From assembly GCF_012927305.1 (NCBI RefSeq), contig NZ_JABBGH010000001.1, positions 1,116,001-1,180,000 of the forward strand: DNA of 64,000 nt. The letters run 5' to 3'. This DNA is from Hymenobacter polaris. Lineage in GTDB: Bacteria; Bacteroidota; Bacteroidia; Cytophagales; Hymenobacteraceae. Below the pieces are notes generated by a model. It ran no database searches. It was given only the letters and a program-made list of their open reading frames with translations, and was not told the DNA's origin. Both the position numbers and the translations under genes were made by a program. Numbering within the stretch: position 1 is the first letter of the stretch; each line of letters begins with the position of its first letter. Below are positions 35,068 to 43,706 of this stretch, in pieces.

Positions 35068-35790
35068 TTAATAGTTGGCTTCGTCGCTGGGCAAGTCAAG
35101 CAACATAAATTGGGCGTCCTTGGTGGCCGTTATCTCCAGCACATCCTCGTTGCTGATGCGGGCCTGGTCGCCGGGGCCCAGCTCCTGGCCCAGCACGCGC
35201 ACGCAGCCCTGCCGCACGTAGAGGAAGCTGAAGCGCAGCGGAAAGGTTTTAAACAGAATACTCTTGCCGCAGTCAAGATTCGCCCAGTAAACGGTGCTGT
35301 TCGAGTTCAGGTACACCACGTCTTCCAGCACGCGCTGCCCGGTGGCCAGCGGAATCAGCTCGTTGCTCGGGCCTTTCAGAAAGCCGGGGTCCTTTTGCTC
35401 GTAGCTGGGAGCTAGGCCCGACTGACTCGGCATGAACCAGAGCTGGTAGAGCTGCAGGGCTTTGTCCTGGCGGTTCATCTCGGAGTGCGCCACGCCGGTG
35501 CCGGCCGTCAGGCGCTGCACCTCGCCGGCCTGCGTGGTGGTGCGGTTGCCTAGGGTGTCTTCGTGCGTCACTTCGCCTTCCAGCACGAGGGTGATAATTT
35601 CCATCTCGGAGTGCGGGTGCTGCGGAAAGCCGTTTTGAGGCGCGATGGAGTCGTCGTTGAACACCCGCAGCGGGCCGAAGTGCACGTTGCCCTTATCGTA
35701 GTAATCGGCAAACGAAAACAGGAAATAGGAGCTGAGCCAGGGAGCGGGAGCCGCGTGGTGCCGGTCGGCGGCAGGGATGTAAGCAAGCAT
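35068..35790 (-). CDS. Pirin-family cupin protein
   Basis: 240 residues, two cupin folds. The N-terminal metal site is present: FPQHPHSEMEII gives His58 and His60, and GVAHSEMNRQ gives His102 and Glu104. Close in length to YhhW/YhaK-type pirins, some of which oxidise quercetin; others are redox or transcription-related. First gene of a likely pirin-GAF pair. Confidence 0.92.
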   Translation of the reverse strand: MLAYIPAADRHHAAPAPWLSSYFLFSFADYYDKGNVHFGPLRVFNDDSIAPQNGFPQHPHSEMEIITLVLEGEVTHEDTLGNRTTTQAGEVQRLTAGTGVAHSEMNRQDKALQLYQLWFMPSQSGLAPSYEQKDPGFLKGPSNELIPLATGQRVLEDVVYLNSNSTVYWANLDCGKSILFKTFPLRFSFLYVRQGCVRVLGQELGPGDQARISNEDVLEITATKDAQFMLLDLPSDEANY

Positions 35791-36143
35791 AAGTAAAAGG
35801 GGGAAGGCGGCAAGGTAGCCGCCAGTAGCGCACCCTGTGGCTATTCTTACGAAAACGCGCCCGCACGGTTAGCAACCGTCTTTAATCCTATTCACCAGCC
35901 ATTATTTCGAGCCTTGTTGAATCCCAAACGTTTGAAAATTACTCAATACGTTAACGCGCTTTTTAACAATATTTTGCGCGAGACATAAGCGCCCTATTGC
36001 CTTTAGGAAAAGGAGGTGAATTTTTGATTAAGTAGCTCAGCAACAACACTTATTCAGCTTAAATAATCCAAATTATATGCTCAACCATGCGCGTGGTCGT
36101 TGTAACATTGCGGCACCCATTTCCCACCTCTACCCTCCTACCT
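35791..36143. other. Intergenic leader region of the amylase gene (353 nt)
   Basis: Divergent region between pirin and amylase, much more AT-rich than the genes. It holds the palindrome CAAACGTTTG (35925-35934), like operators of LacI-type sugar repressors, and a perfect anti-16S sequence AAGGAGGTGA (36010-36019) with no gene at the right distance, only very short frames. TATTTTGC near 35970 is a poor -7 candidate. No other gene is seen. Confidence 0.5.
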
Positions 36144-37937
36144 ATGCTACCTTTCTTTCGGGGTGCCGGGCGGCTTGGCGCCGCCGCTACGCTACTGCTA
36201 GCCACCAGCTGCGCCCACGACACTCTTGGCCCCACCGCCGGCCCGGCGCCAGCCAATGCCACCACGGCGGCCAACGCCACCAGCACCGTGCCTGGCACCA
36301 TGATGCAGGGCTTTTACTGGGACGTGCCCGCCACTACCAACAACCAAACCTGGTGGCAGCTGCTGGGCAGCCAGGCCACCGAGCTGAGCCAGGCGGGCAT
36401 TACGGCCATGTGGCTGCCGCCGGCCTACAAGGGCAGCGCCGGCGGCTACGACGTAGGCTACGGCGTGTACGACCGCTACGACCTGGGCGAGTTCAACCAG
36501 AAGGGCACCGTGGCCACGCACTACGGCACCCTAGGGCAGCTGCAAAGCTGCATCAGCAGCCTGCACGGCCAGGGCATTCAGGTATACGAGGACGTGGTGA
36601 TGAACCACCTGACGGGCGCCGACTACCAGGAAAGCTTTACCTACAACGGCCAGAATTTTAACGTTTACACGGGTTTCAACTATCCCGGCCGCGGCACCAC
36701 CTACAGCAGCTACCAGTGGCACTACTACAACTTCAACGGCGCGCAGCAGGGCGCCAATAACAGCTGGCTGCAGTGGAACCCCTGGGATTTTCAGCCCTAC
36801 GACAATGGCGACGCCTACGACAACCTACTGGGCTGCGAAATCCGCTACTCCGACCAAAACCAGGTCAACGAAACCATTAACTGGGGCAACTGGCTGACCA
36901 CCAAGCTTAATCTAGACGGCTACCGCATCGACGCGGCTAAGCACATGTACACGCCCTTCCTCAACAACTGGCTGGACAAGGTGAAGGGCACCCGCTTTGC
37001 CGTGAGCGAGGTATGGTTTAACAGCGTGAGCGAGCTAAATGACTACGCCTCGGCCACGGGCGGGCGCACCAGCTTGTTTGACGTGCCGCTGCACTACCTT
37101 TTTAAGGCCATGAGCGACGGCAATGGCAGTTGGGACATGCGCGGGCTGGAGTTTGCCGGCTTCACCGAAGCCAACGGGCCACTGTCGGTATCGTTCGTAG
37201 ACAACCACGATACTGACACGCCGGGCGGGCTCAACTCGCCGGTCGTTAACCTCAAGCTGTTGGCCTATGCCTACATTCTGACCCGCGAAAAAGGCTACCC
37301 CTGCGTGTTCTACAAGGACTACTATACTTACGGCCTAGGGCCCCAGATTAAGACCCTGAACCTGCTGCGCCAAGCGCACGCCTACGGGGCGGGCTACGAG
37401 TACACCAACCAAGACGACGCCGACGTGTACGCCTACTCGCGGGCCGGCGACGCCAGCCACACCGGCCTGCTGACCATGCTGAACGACGGCGGCAGCAACG
37501 CCACCAAAACGCTGACCACCCCCTTCAAGAACGCGACCCTGACTGACTTGACTGGCAACACCAGCGGCACCGTCACGACCGATGCCAACGGCACCGGCAC
37601 CTTCGCCGTGAACTCGCGCTCGTATGCCGTGTGGGTACCCAAGCCCACCACCAGCGTCACGTTCAACATCACGTATAGCAACACGGTAAGCGGCCAGGAT
37701 TTGTACATCGTGGGCAGCACCGGGCAGCTTGGGGCTTGGAACACCAGCAACGCCCTTAAGCTGAGCGGCGCCGCCTACCCGAAGTGGACGGTGACCGTGC
37801 CGCTGACGGCCGGCATCGGCGTAAGCTACAAGTACTTCCGCCGCGACCAATCGGGCAATATCCTGTGGGAAGGCGACCCCAATAACACGCTGACGCCCAG
37901 CGGCACCACCCAGACGGTGAACGATACCTGGCACTAA
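36144..37937 (+). CDS. Alpha-amylase (GH13) lipoprotein with C-terminal CBM20
   Basis: 597 residues hydrolysing alpha-1,4-glucan. Signal peptide and lipobox (LGAAATLLLATSC), so probably surface-bound. GH13 region I DVVMNH, region II DGYRIDAAKH with nucleophile Asp263, region III VSEVW with Glu289, region IV FVDNHDT with Asp356; all three catalytic residues present. The final ~100 residues (VTFNITYSNTVSGQDLYIVGSTGQLGAWNTSNALKL ... YKYFRRDQSGNILWEGDPN) are a CBM20 starch-binding domain. An in-frame ATG at 36087 would add 19 residues before the signal; the ATG at 36144 is preferred. Confidence 0.95.
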   Translation: MLPFFRGAGRLGAAATLLLATSCAHDTLGPTAGPAPANATTAANATSTVPGTMMQGFYWDVPATTNNQTWWQLLGSQATELSQAGITAMWLPPAYKGSAGGYDVGYGVYDRYDLGEFNQKGTVATHYGTLGQLQSCISSLHGQGIQVYEDVVMNHLTGADYQESFTYNGQNFNVYTGFNYPGRGTTYSSYQWHYYNFNGAQQGANNSWLQWNPWDFQPYDNGDAYDNLLGCEIRYSDQNQVNETINWGNWLTTKLNLDGYRIDAAKHMYTPFLNNWLDKVKGTRFAVSEVWFNSVSELNDYASATGGRTSLFDVPLHYLFKAMSDGNGSWDMRGLEFAGFTEANGPLSVSFVDNHDTDTPGGLNSPVVNLKLLAYAYILTREKGYPCVFYKDYYTYGLGPQIKTLNLLRQAHAYGAGYEYTNQDDADVYAYSRAGDASHTGLLTMLNDGGSNATKTLTTPFKNATLTDLTGNTSGTVTTDANGTGTFAVNSRSYAVWVPKPTTSVTFNITYSNTVSGQDLYIVGSTGQLGAWNTSNALKLSGAAYPKWTVTVPLTAGIGVSYKYFRRDQSGNILWEGDPNNTLTPSGTTQTVNDTWH

Positions 37938-38092
37938 CCGGCATAGCTGCTGCCCCCTAGTCCGCCGTGCCGGGCTTGCCGAAGCTGCGCTCCCGCCCCC
38001 TAGGGGTTGTTTAGGCGAGCATTTCGGCGAGCCCGGCACGACGTTCTTTTGGGGACGTCCGTATGCTGGTCTTTACCCACTTCTCTCTTTCC

Positions 38093-39502
38093 ATGACTGA
38101 ACCCACCCGCCTCGAACACGATTTCCTGGGCGAAATGCCCATTCCCGCCTCAGCTTACTACGGCATTCAGACGCTGCGGGCGCTGGAAAACTTCCACATC
38201 ACGGGCATTCCCATCAAGGCCGAGCCGCTGTTTGTGCAGGCGCTGGCTTACGTGAAGAAGGGAGCGGCGCTCACTAATAAGGAGCTGGGCGTGCTCGACC
38301 CGGCTATTGCCGACTACATCGGGCAGGCCTGCGACCGGGTGGCCGGCGGCGAGTTCGACGACCAGTTCCTGACCGACATGATTCAGGGCGGCGCGGGCAC
38401 CAGTGTCAATATGAACGCCAACGAAGTAATTGCCAACGTGGCCCTGGAGCTGATGGGCCACCACAAGGGCGAGTACCAGTATTGCCACCCCAACAACCAC
38501 GTCAACTGCTCGCAAAGCACCAACGACGCCTACCCCACGGCCTTTCGCATTGCGCTGAACAACAAGCTAGTGGGCTACCGCGATACCCTACGCGAGCTGG
38601 CCGACGCCTTCGCCGCCAAGGGCGAGGAGTTTCGCAACGTGCTGAAGATGGGCCGCACCCAGCTGCAAGACGCCGTGCCCATGAGCATGGGCGACGAGTT
38701 TCACGCCTTTGCCACCAACCTGCGCGAGGAGCTGCTGCGTATCGACGACTCGCGCCGGCTGATTGCCGAAATCAACATGGGCGCCACCGCCATCGGCACC
38801 GGCGTGAACACGCCGCCCGGCTACGCGGGTCTGGTTACTAAGCACCTGCGCCAGATTACGGGCCTCGACCTTAGTTTGGCCGGCGACCTCATTGAGGCTA
38901 CTTACGACACCGGCGCCTACGTGCAGCTGAGCGGCGTGCTCAAGCGCACGGCCGTGAAGCTGAGCAAGATATGTAACGACTTGCGCCTACTCAGCAGCGG
39001 TCCTCGGTGCGGCATCAACGAAATAAACCTGCCTGCCCTGCAGCCCGGTAGCAGCATCATGCCCGGCAAGGTGAACCCGGTTATCCCGGAGGTCGTCAAC
39101 CAAACGGCGTTCTACGTCATCGGGGCCGATACCACCGTGACCATGGCCGCCGAGGCCGGCCAGCTGCAGCTCAACGTGATGGAGCCGGTCATTTCCTTTG
39201 CCCTGTTCACCAGCATCAGCTACCTCACCAACGCCTGCCGCACCCTGCGCGAGAAGTGCGTGGTGGGCATTACGGCCAACGTGGAGCACGCCGCCAACCT
39301 GGTGTACAACAGTATTGGCATCGTGACGCAGCTTAACCCGGTGCTGGGCTACGAAGCCAGCGCCAGCATCGCCAAGGAGGCCCTGGCCACCGGCAAGTCG
39401 GTGCACGACATCGCCGTAACCGAGCGCCAACTGCTAACGCAAGCCAAGTGGGACGAGATTTTCACGTTTGAGAATCTGATTCGGCCAGTGTTTATGCAAT
39501 AG
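38093..39502 (+). CDS. aspA: Aspartate ammonia-lyase
   Basis: 469 residues converting aspartate to fumarate and ammonia. Family blocks: [61 protein letters not shown] and the signature [15 protein letters not shown] with the catalytic Ser loop. The start at 38093 ([15 protein letters not shown]) agrees with the family; 10 upstream codons are open. It ends 16 nt before the REP-like hairpin at 39519. Confidence 0.95.
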   Translation: MTEPTRLEHDFLGEMPIPASAYYGIQTLRALENFHITGIPIKAEPLFVQALAYVKKGAALTNKELGVLDPAIADYIGQACDRVAGGEFDDQFLTDMIQGGAGTSVNMNANEVIANVALELMGHHKGEYQYCHPNNHVNCSQSTNDAYPTAFRIALNNKLVGYRDTLRELADAFAAKGEEFRNVLKMGRTQLQDAVPMSMGDEFHAFATNLREELLRIDDSRRLIAEINMGATAIGTGVNTPPGYAGLVTKHLRQITGLDLSLAGDLIEATYDTGAYVQLSGVLKRTAVKLSKICNDLRLLSSGPRCGINEINLPALQPGSSIMPGKVNPVIPEVVNQTAFYVIGADTTVTMAAEAGQLQLNVMEPVISFALFTSISYLTNACRTLREKCVVGITANVEHAANLVYNSIGIVTQLNPVLGYEASASIAKEALATGKSVHDIAVTERQLLTQAKWDEIFTFENLIRPVFMQ

Positions 39503-39518
39503 GCGGCCCTAGGGATAT

Positions 39519-39624
39519 AAAAGGCGGTCATGCTGAGCTTGCCGAAGCATCTCTACCGCGCCGCCTAGGGGTATCCCAATGGCGTGATAGAGATGCTTCG
39601 GCAAGCTCAGCATGACCGCCTTTT
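39519..39624. repeat. REP-like hairpin, family A, copy 1
   Basis: Perfect 37-bp arms (39519-39555 and 39588-39624), 32-nt loop with CCTAGGGG, A-run on the left and T-run on the right, so it can end transcription from both sides. It separates the convergent aspA and DUF3109 genes. Core GTCATGCTGAGCTTG followed by CCGAAGCATCTCTA; outer stem AAAAGGCG. Confidence 0.95.
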
Positions 39625-39640
39625 TAGTTTTGGCGGGGCC

Positions 39641-40216
39641 CTAGGCCTCCGGCGTCGGGTTTTCAATTTCGCGCGCCAGCTCGGCGTACCACGCGGCCCC
39701 GTAGCGGCGCTCTAGGGGCTCCTGCAAGAACTTGTAGACTGGCACGCCCAGCTTGGCCCCGAACGAGCAGGCCGGCGAGCAAATATCCCAGCGGTCGTAG
39801 TTGAGCGCCTCGAAGCCCTCGTACTTCGTGACGCGAATCGGATACAGATGGCAGCTAATGGGCTTTTTAAACGTGGTAGCGCCCGCTAGGTACGCCTCCT
39901 CAATGCCGCATTTCAGGATGCCTTTGCCGTCGTAGAGCGCATAGGCGCACTCCCGGTCGTTGATGGTGGGCGTGCTGTAGTCGCCCTCCCAGTCCTCGAT
40001 ATATAGCCCTTGTGCGGCGATGGCCGCCCGGCCCGCGTCGTTCAAGAAGGGCTCAATCTTGGGATATTCTTGCTGCAAGATGGCCAGCTCCTCGGTTTCG
40101 AGCGGCGCGCCTAAGTCGCCTTCCACGCAGCAAGCACCCTTGCAGGCGTCGAGGTTGCAGACGAAGAAGTTCTCGGCCACGTCGTCGGAAATAACGGTAT
40201 TCTGGATAACTATCAT
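39641..40216 (-). CDS. DUF3109-family Cys-rich protein
   Basis: 191 residues. Cys clusters [25 protein letters not shown] ... [12 protein letters not shown] ... [10 protein letters not shown] and [13 protein letters not shown] match the DUF3109 family, which is common in Bacteroidetes and is thought to bind zinc or an iron-sulfur cluster. Function unknown. The TATCTTTG box at 40307-40314 on this strand is a likely promoter. Confidence 0.88.
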   Translation of the reverse strand: MIVIQNTVISDDVAENFFVCNLDACKGACCVEGDLGAPLETEELAILQQEYPKIEPFLNDAGRAAIAAQGLYIEDWEGDYSTPTINDRECAYALYDGKGILKCGIEEAYLAGATTFKKPISCHLYPIRVTKYEGFEALNYDRWDICSPACSFGAKLGVPVYKFLQEPLERRYGAAWYAELAREIENPTPEA

Positions 40217-40306
40217 CAGGCAGCGAATTTATCGGCGGGCAAATGCGGTTAGTAAGCGGGCGTGGCTAGCGTGGGCAACCACCACCTAGGGCTAATTTGG
40301 CTAGCA

Positions 40307-40344
40307 CAAAGATACCGCCCCGCGCCCCCAAGAACTTATCTTTG
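40307..40344. promoter_or_regulatory. Mirror-image divergent -7 boxes for DUF3109 and the helicase
   Basis: TATCTTTG occurs on the minus strand at 40307-40314 and on the plus strand at 40337-40344, 22 nt apart. Both match TAnnTTTG. Upstream TTG boxes at the usual spacing are not clear. Leaders would be about 85 nt for each gene. Confidence 0.55.
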
Positions 40345-40440
40345 CCGACTAGCCGCGGCGTGCTCTTCCGGCCCGGCTATCCCGCTCACGTATTTTGTAA
40401 AAGCTAACGGCTAGTGGCTAATAGCTAGCAGCTCACTTAC

Positions 40441-42687
40441 ATGGCTTTAGATTATAACGCGCTACTGAACCCCTCGCAGGCCGCCGCCGTGCTCCAAACC
40501 GAGGGCCCCTGCATGATTATCGCCGGCGCCGGCTCGGGCAAAACGCGGGTGCTCACCTACCGCATTGCCCACCTGCTCGAAAAAGGCGTGGACCCGTTTA
40601 ATATCCTAGCCCTCACCTTCACCAACAAGGCAGCCAAGGAGATGCGCGCCCGCATTGAGAAGGTGGTGGGCCCCAACGCCAAGAACCTGTGGATGGGCAC
40701 TTTCCACTCAGTGTTTGCCAAAATCCTGCGCTCGGAGGCCGACAAGATTGGTTTCCCGCGCTCGTTCACCATCTACGACACCCAGGACTCGCGCACGCTG
40801 GTAAGCCAGATTGTGAAGGAGCTGGAGCTGGACGACAAGCTTTACAAGGCCAGCACGGTCCTAGGGCGCATTTCGGCGGCCAAGAACAAGCTGGTGAGCG
40901 TGGCCCAGTACCTCAACGACCCCGTAATTCGGCAGGACGACGAGGCGGCGTTGCGACCCAAGATTGGCGTCATTTACCAGCAGTACCAGCAGCGTTGCTT
41001 CAAGGCCGGCGCCATGGACTTTGACGACCTACTCTACCAAACCAACGTGCTGTTTCGGGACCACCCCGACGTACTGAACAAGTACCAGAACAAGTTTCGG
41101 TACGTGATGGTGGACGAGTATCAGGATACCAACTACTCGCAGTACCTGATAACGCGCAAGCTGGCGGCCAAGGAGCGCAATATCTGCGTGGTGGGCGACG
41201 ACGCGCAGAGCATTTACGCCTTCCGCGGGGCCGATATAAGCAATATTCTCAATTTTGAGAAGGACTACCCCGAGCTGAACGTGTTCAAGCTGGAGCAGAA
41301 CTACCGCTCGACTAAGAACATCGTGTGGGCCGCTAACTCGGTGATTAAGAACAACCAGGAGCAGCTGCGCAAAAACGTGTTCTCAGAAAACGAGGACGGC
41401 AACCTGATTGAGGTGATTAAGGCGGCCAGCGACAACGAGGAGGGCAAGCTGGTGGCGCAGAGCATCTACGAGGACAAGATGAACCAGCGCCTCAGCTACG
41501 ACGACTTCGCCATCCTTTACCGCACCAACGCCCAAAGCCGGGCCATGGAAGAATCGCTGCGCAAGCTCAACGTGCGCTACAAGATTGTGGGTGGCCTGAG
41601 CTTTTACCAGCGCAAGGAAATCAAGGATTTAGTGGCGTATCTGCGCCTCACGGTGAATCCCAACGACGAGCAGGCGCTGCGCCGGGTAATTAACTACCCC
41701 AAGCGCGGCATCGGCGACACCACCATCAGCAAGCTGATAAACGTGGCCGAGGAAAGCAACCACACCCTGTGGGAAGTGGTGAGCAACGCCGACCAGTTTA
41801 TGCCGGCCCGGGTGAGCAATCCGGTGGTAGGCTTTGCCGAAAAAATCAAGAGCTACACTGTGGTGGCGGCCAAGGAAGATGCCTTCGAAGCGGCCAAGTT
41901 CATCGCCAAGAACTCGGGCATGATTGAGGAGCTGTACGCCGACAAAAGCATTGAAGGCCTATCGCGCTACGAGAACATTCAGGAATTGCTGAACGGCGTG
42001 AAGGAGTACGTGGACGACCCCGAGCGCGAAGACAAGTCGCTAGGGGCCTTTTTGCAGGATATTGCCCTCGTGACGGACTCCGACGTGAAGGACGCCGCCC
42101 AAGAAGGCGAGGCCGTGACGATGATGACGATTCACTCGGCCAAGGGCCTGGAATTTCGCAACGTGTACATCGTGGGCCTGGAGGAAAACCTCTTCCCCAG
42201 CCAGATGATGATAACCTCTAGGGCCGACCTGGAGGAGGAGCGCCGCTTGTTTTACGTGGCCATCACGCGGGCTGAGAAGAAGCTGACGCTCAGCTACGCT
42301 ACCTCTCGCTACCAGTGGGGCAATTTGCGCAGCTGCGAGAAGTCGCGCTTCCTGGATGAGATTGACCCGCAGTTCCTGAACGTGAAGTTTGCGGCCGGCC
42401 CGGCCGAGCGCGAGCAGCCCTTCCAGCACGTGTTTGAACGCCGCTCGAACCTGGTGGCCGCCCCGCCGCGCAAGACCGTGGCCACCAAGTACGTGGCCCC
42501 GGCCGACTTCAAACCCTCGGACACCACTAACTTGCAGGCCGGCCAGCGCGTAGAGCACCCCAAGTTCGGCTTTGGCCAGGTGGCTACCATCGAAAAGCAG
42601 CAGGGCACCGTCAAGGCCATCATCCAATTTGAGGAGGTGGGCGAGAAAACTTTGCTGCTCAGCTTCGCCAAGCTGCGGGTGCTGTAG
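40441..42687 (+). CDS. UvrD/PcrA-type superfamily 1 DNA helicase
   Basis: 748 residues, 3'-5' helicase in repair and replication restart. Motif Ia and Walker A IIAGAGSGKTRVLTYRIA, LALTFTNKAAKEMRARI, motif II VMVDEYQDTN, motif III VVGDDAQSIYAFRGAD, motif IV LEQNYRSTKNIV, motif V MTIHSAKGLEFRNVY, motif VI FYVAITRAEKKLTLSYA. The C-terminus (GQRVEHPKFGFGQVATIEKQQ) is the PcrA RNA-polymerase-binding Tudor-like fold. It contains one CCTAGG although it is over 2 kb, fewer than average here. Confidence 0.95.
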   Translation: MALDYNALLNPSQAAAVLQTEGPCMIIAGAGSGKTRVLTYRIAHLLEKGVDPFNILALTFTNKAAKEMRARIEKVVGPNAKNLWMGTFHSVFAKILRSEADKIGFPRSFTIYDTQDSRTLVSQIVKELELDDKLYKASTVLGRISAAKNKLVSVAQYLNDPVIRQDDEAALRPKIGVIYQQYQQRCFKAGAMDFDDLLYQTNVLFRDHPDVLNKYQNKFRYVMVDEYQDTNYSQYLITRKLAAKERNICVVGDDAQSIYAFRGADISNILNFEKDYPELNVFKLEQNYRSTKNIVWAANSVIKNNQEQLRKNVFSENEDGNLIEVIKAASDNEEGKLVAQSIYEDKMNQRLSYDDFAILYRTNAQSRAMEESLRKLNVRYKIVGGLSFYQRKEIKDLVAYLRLTVNPNDEQALRRVINYPKRGIGDTTISKLINVAEESNHTLWEVVSNADQFMPARVSNPVVGFAEKIKSYTVVAAKEDAFEAAKFIAKNSGMIEELYADKSIEGLSRYENIQELLNGVKEYVDDPEREDKSLGAFLQDIALVTDSDVKDAAQEGEAVTMMTIHSAKGLEFRNVYIVGLEENLFPSQMMITSRADLEEERRLFYVAITRAEKKLTLSYATSRYQWGNLRSCEKSRFLDEIDPQFLNVKFAAGPAEREQPFQHVFERRSNLVAAPPRKTVATKYVAPADFKPSDTTNLQAGQRVEHPKFGFGQVATIEKQQGTVKAIIQFEEVGEKTLLLSFAKLRVL

Positions 42688-42775
42688 CGCGGAGTTGCGC
42701 AAAGTTGGCGAAGTTTCGCAGAGTTTTTCAACCATTCGCCTTTGCGAAACTCTGCCAACCCTGCGAAACTGCGCG
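42688..42775. repeat. Imperfect inverted repeat after the helicase gene
   Basis: Sequence from 42688 (CGCGGAGTTGCGCAAAGTTG) matches in reverse the part ending at 42775 (GCGAAACTCTGCC at 42744 onward), with mismatches; GTTTCGCAGAGTTT is the conserved core. Between helicase and DUF4290 genes of the same strand. Confidence 0.6.
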
Positions 42776-42795
42776 CTAAAAACAAGTATACTTAA

Positions 42796-43518
42796 ATGCA
42801 AGAAATACCCACCCAACTGCCCTTTCACCTGCAACTGCTGGTGCGTGAATACGGGCACAGCACCTACCAGCTCATCCAGAGCCTGGCCCAGATTGAGGAC
42901 GTGGCCGAGCGCACGCGCCGCGCTGCCGGCATCGTGCAGCTGATGCTGCGCCTGCGCCCCAGCCTGCGCGAGGTGCCCGACGTGCAAACCCGCCTCTGGA
43001 ACCACCTGCACGCGCTGGCCGGCGAAGACGTGGCCCTGGATGCGCCCGTGCCGCTATCGCCGCCGCGCCTCTATACCGCCCGGCCCAAGCGCGTGGAATA
43101 CCCTAGGCAGGCGCCCAAGCTCAAGGCCTACGGCCGGGGCGTAGAGGCGCTGGTGGCCAAGGCCCTGACGCTGCCCAGCGACACCGAGCGTGAGCAGGCC
43201 GCCGTGCAGATTGGCCGCACCATGAAGTTTCTGTTTCGGCAGCACAACAAAGAAAACGCCAAGGATACCACCATTATCCGGCATCTGGCCGAGCTGAGCG
43301 GCGGGCAACTCAAGCTGGACGCGCAAGTGGTGGCCGACCAAGGCTTGTTTGAGCTGCCCGCTACTGCTGCGGCCAGCAACCAGCCCGCCTCCGGAGCCAG
43401 CCGTCCCGAGCGCAGTGAGCGCCGCCCGGAAGGCAGCTTCGGTGGCGATAAGGGCAACAAGAAAAATGGGAAGAAGCGCAAGAAATTTCGCAACGAGCCG
43501 CAGCAGCCCCCGCAGTAG
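42796..43518 (+). CDS. DUF4290-family protein
   Basis: 240 residues. The N-terminal 150 residues (LPFHLQLLVREYGHSTYQLIQSLAQIEDVAERTRRAAGIVQLM; YGRGVEALVAKALTLPSDTEREQAAVQIGRTMKFLF) match a Bacteroidetes-only family commonly found just before murA, as here. The C-terminus is a basic low-complexity tail (GNKKNGKKRKKFRNE). Function unknown; a link to cell-wall synthesis is only by position. A strong terminator follows. Confidence 0.85.
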   Translation: MQEIPTQLPFHLQLLVREYGHSTYQLIQSLAQIEDVAERTRRAAGIVQLMLRLRPSLREVPDVQTRLWNHLHALAGEDVALDAPVPLSPPRLYTARPKRVEYPRQAPKLKAYGRGVEALVAKALTLPSDTEREQAAVQIGRTMKFLFRQHNKENAKDTTIIRHLAELSGGQLKLDAQVVADQGLFELPATAAASNQPASGASRPERSERRPEGSFGGDKGNKKNGKKRKKFRNEPQQPPQ

Positions 43519-43568
43519 GGTGCGGCCACCCCTAGGGCCTGTACTCGGCCTCAAGTCCTGCTGGGCTG

Positions 43569-43601
43569 GCGGCCCCGCCCACTGGGCGGGGCCGCTTTTT
43601 T
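43569..43601 (+). terminator. Terminator after DUF4290
   Basis: Stem GCGGCCCCGCCC/GGGCGGGGCCGC (12 bp), loop ACT, six T. Thus murA needs its own promoter. Confidence 0.92.
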
Positions 43602-43624
43602 AGCAACCCTAGGCGCCTGGCAGC

Positions 43625-43632
43625 TAGCTTTG
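43625..43632 (+). promoter_or_regulatory. Probable murA -7 box
   Basis: TAGCTTTG, an exact TAnnTTTG match just after the upstream terminator; leader of about 70 nt. The TTG box is not clear. Confidence 0.5.
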
Positions 43633-43706
43633 CACCCCCCAATCGGCCCCACGGGGCGCCGTTGGCTTATTGATTATTGCTCACTGATAACTGATACTTG
43701 AAGTAG

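Noticed and set aside
37335..38039. Minus frame of 234 codons over the amylase end
   Set aside because: Antisense to the CBM20 region, no family features.
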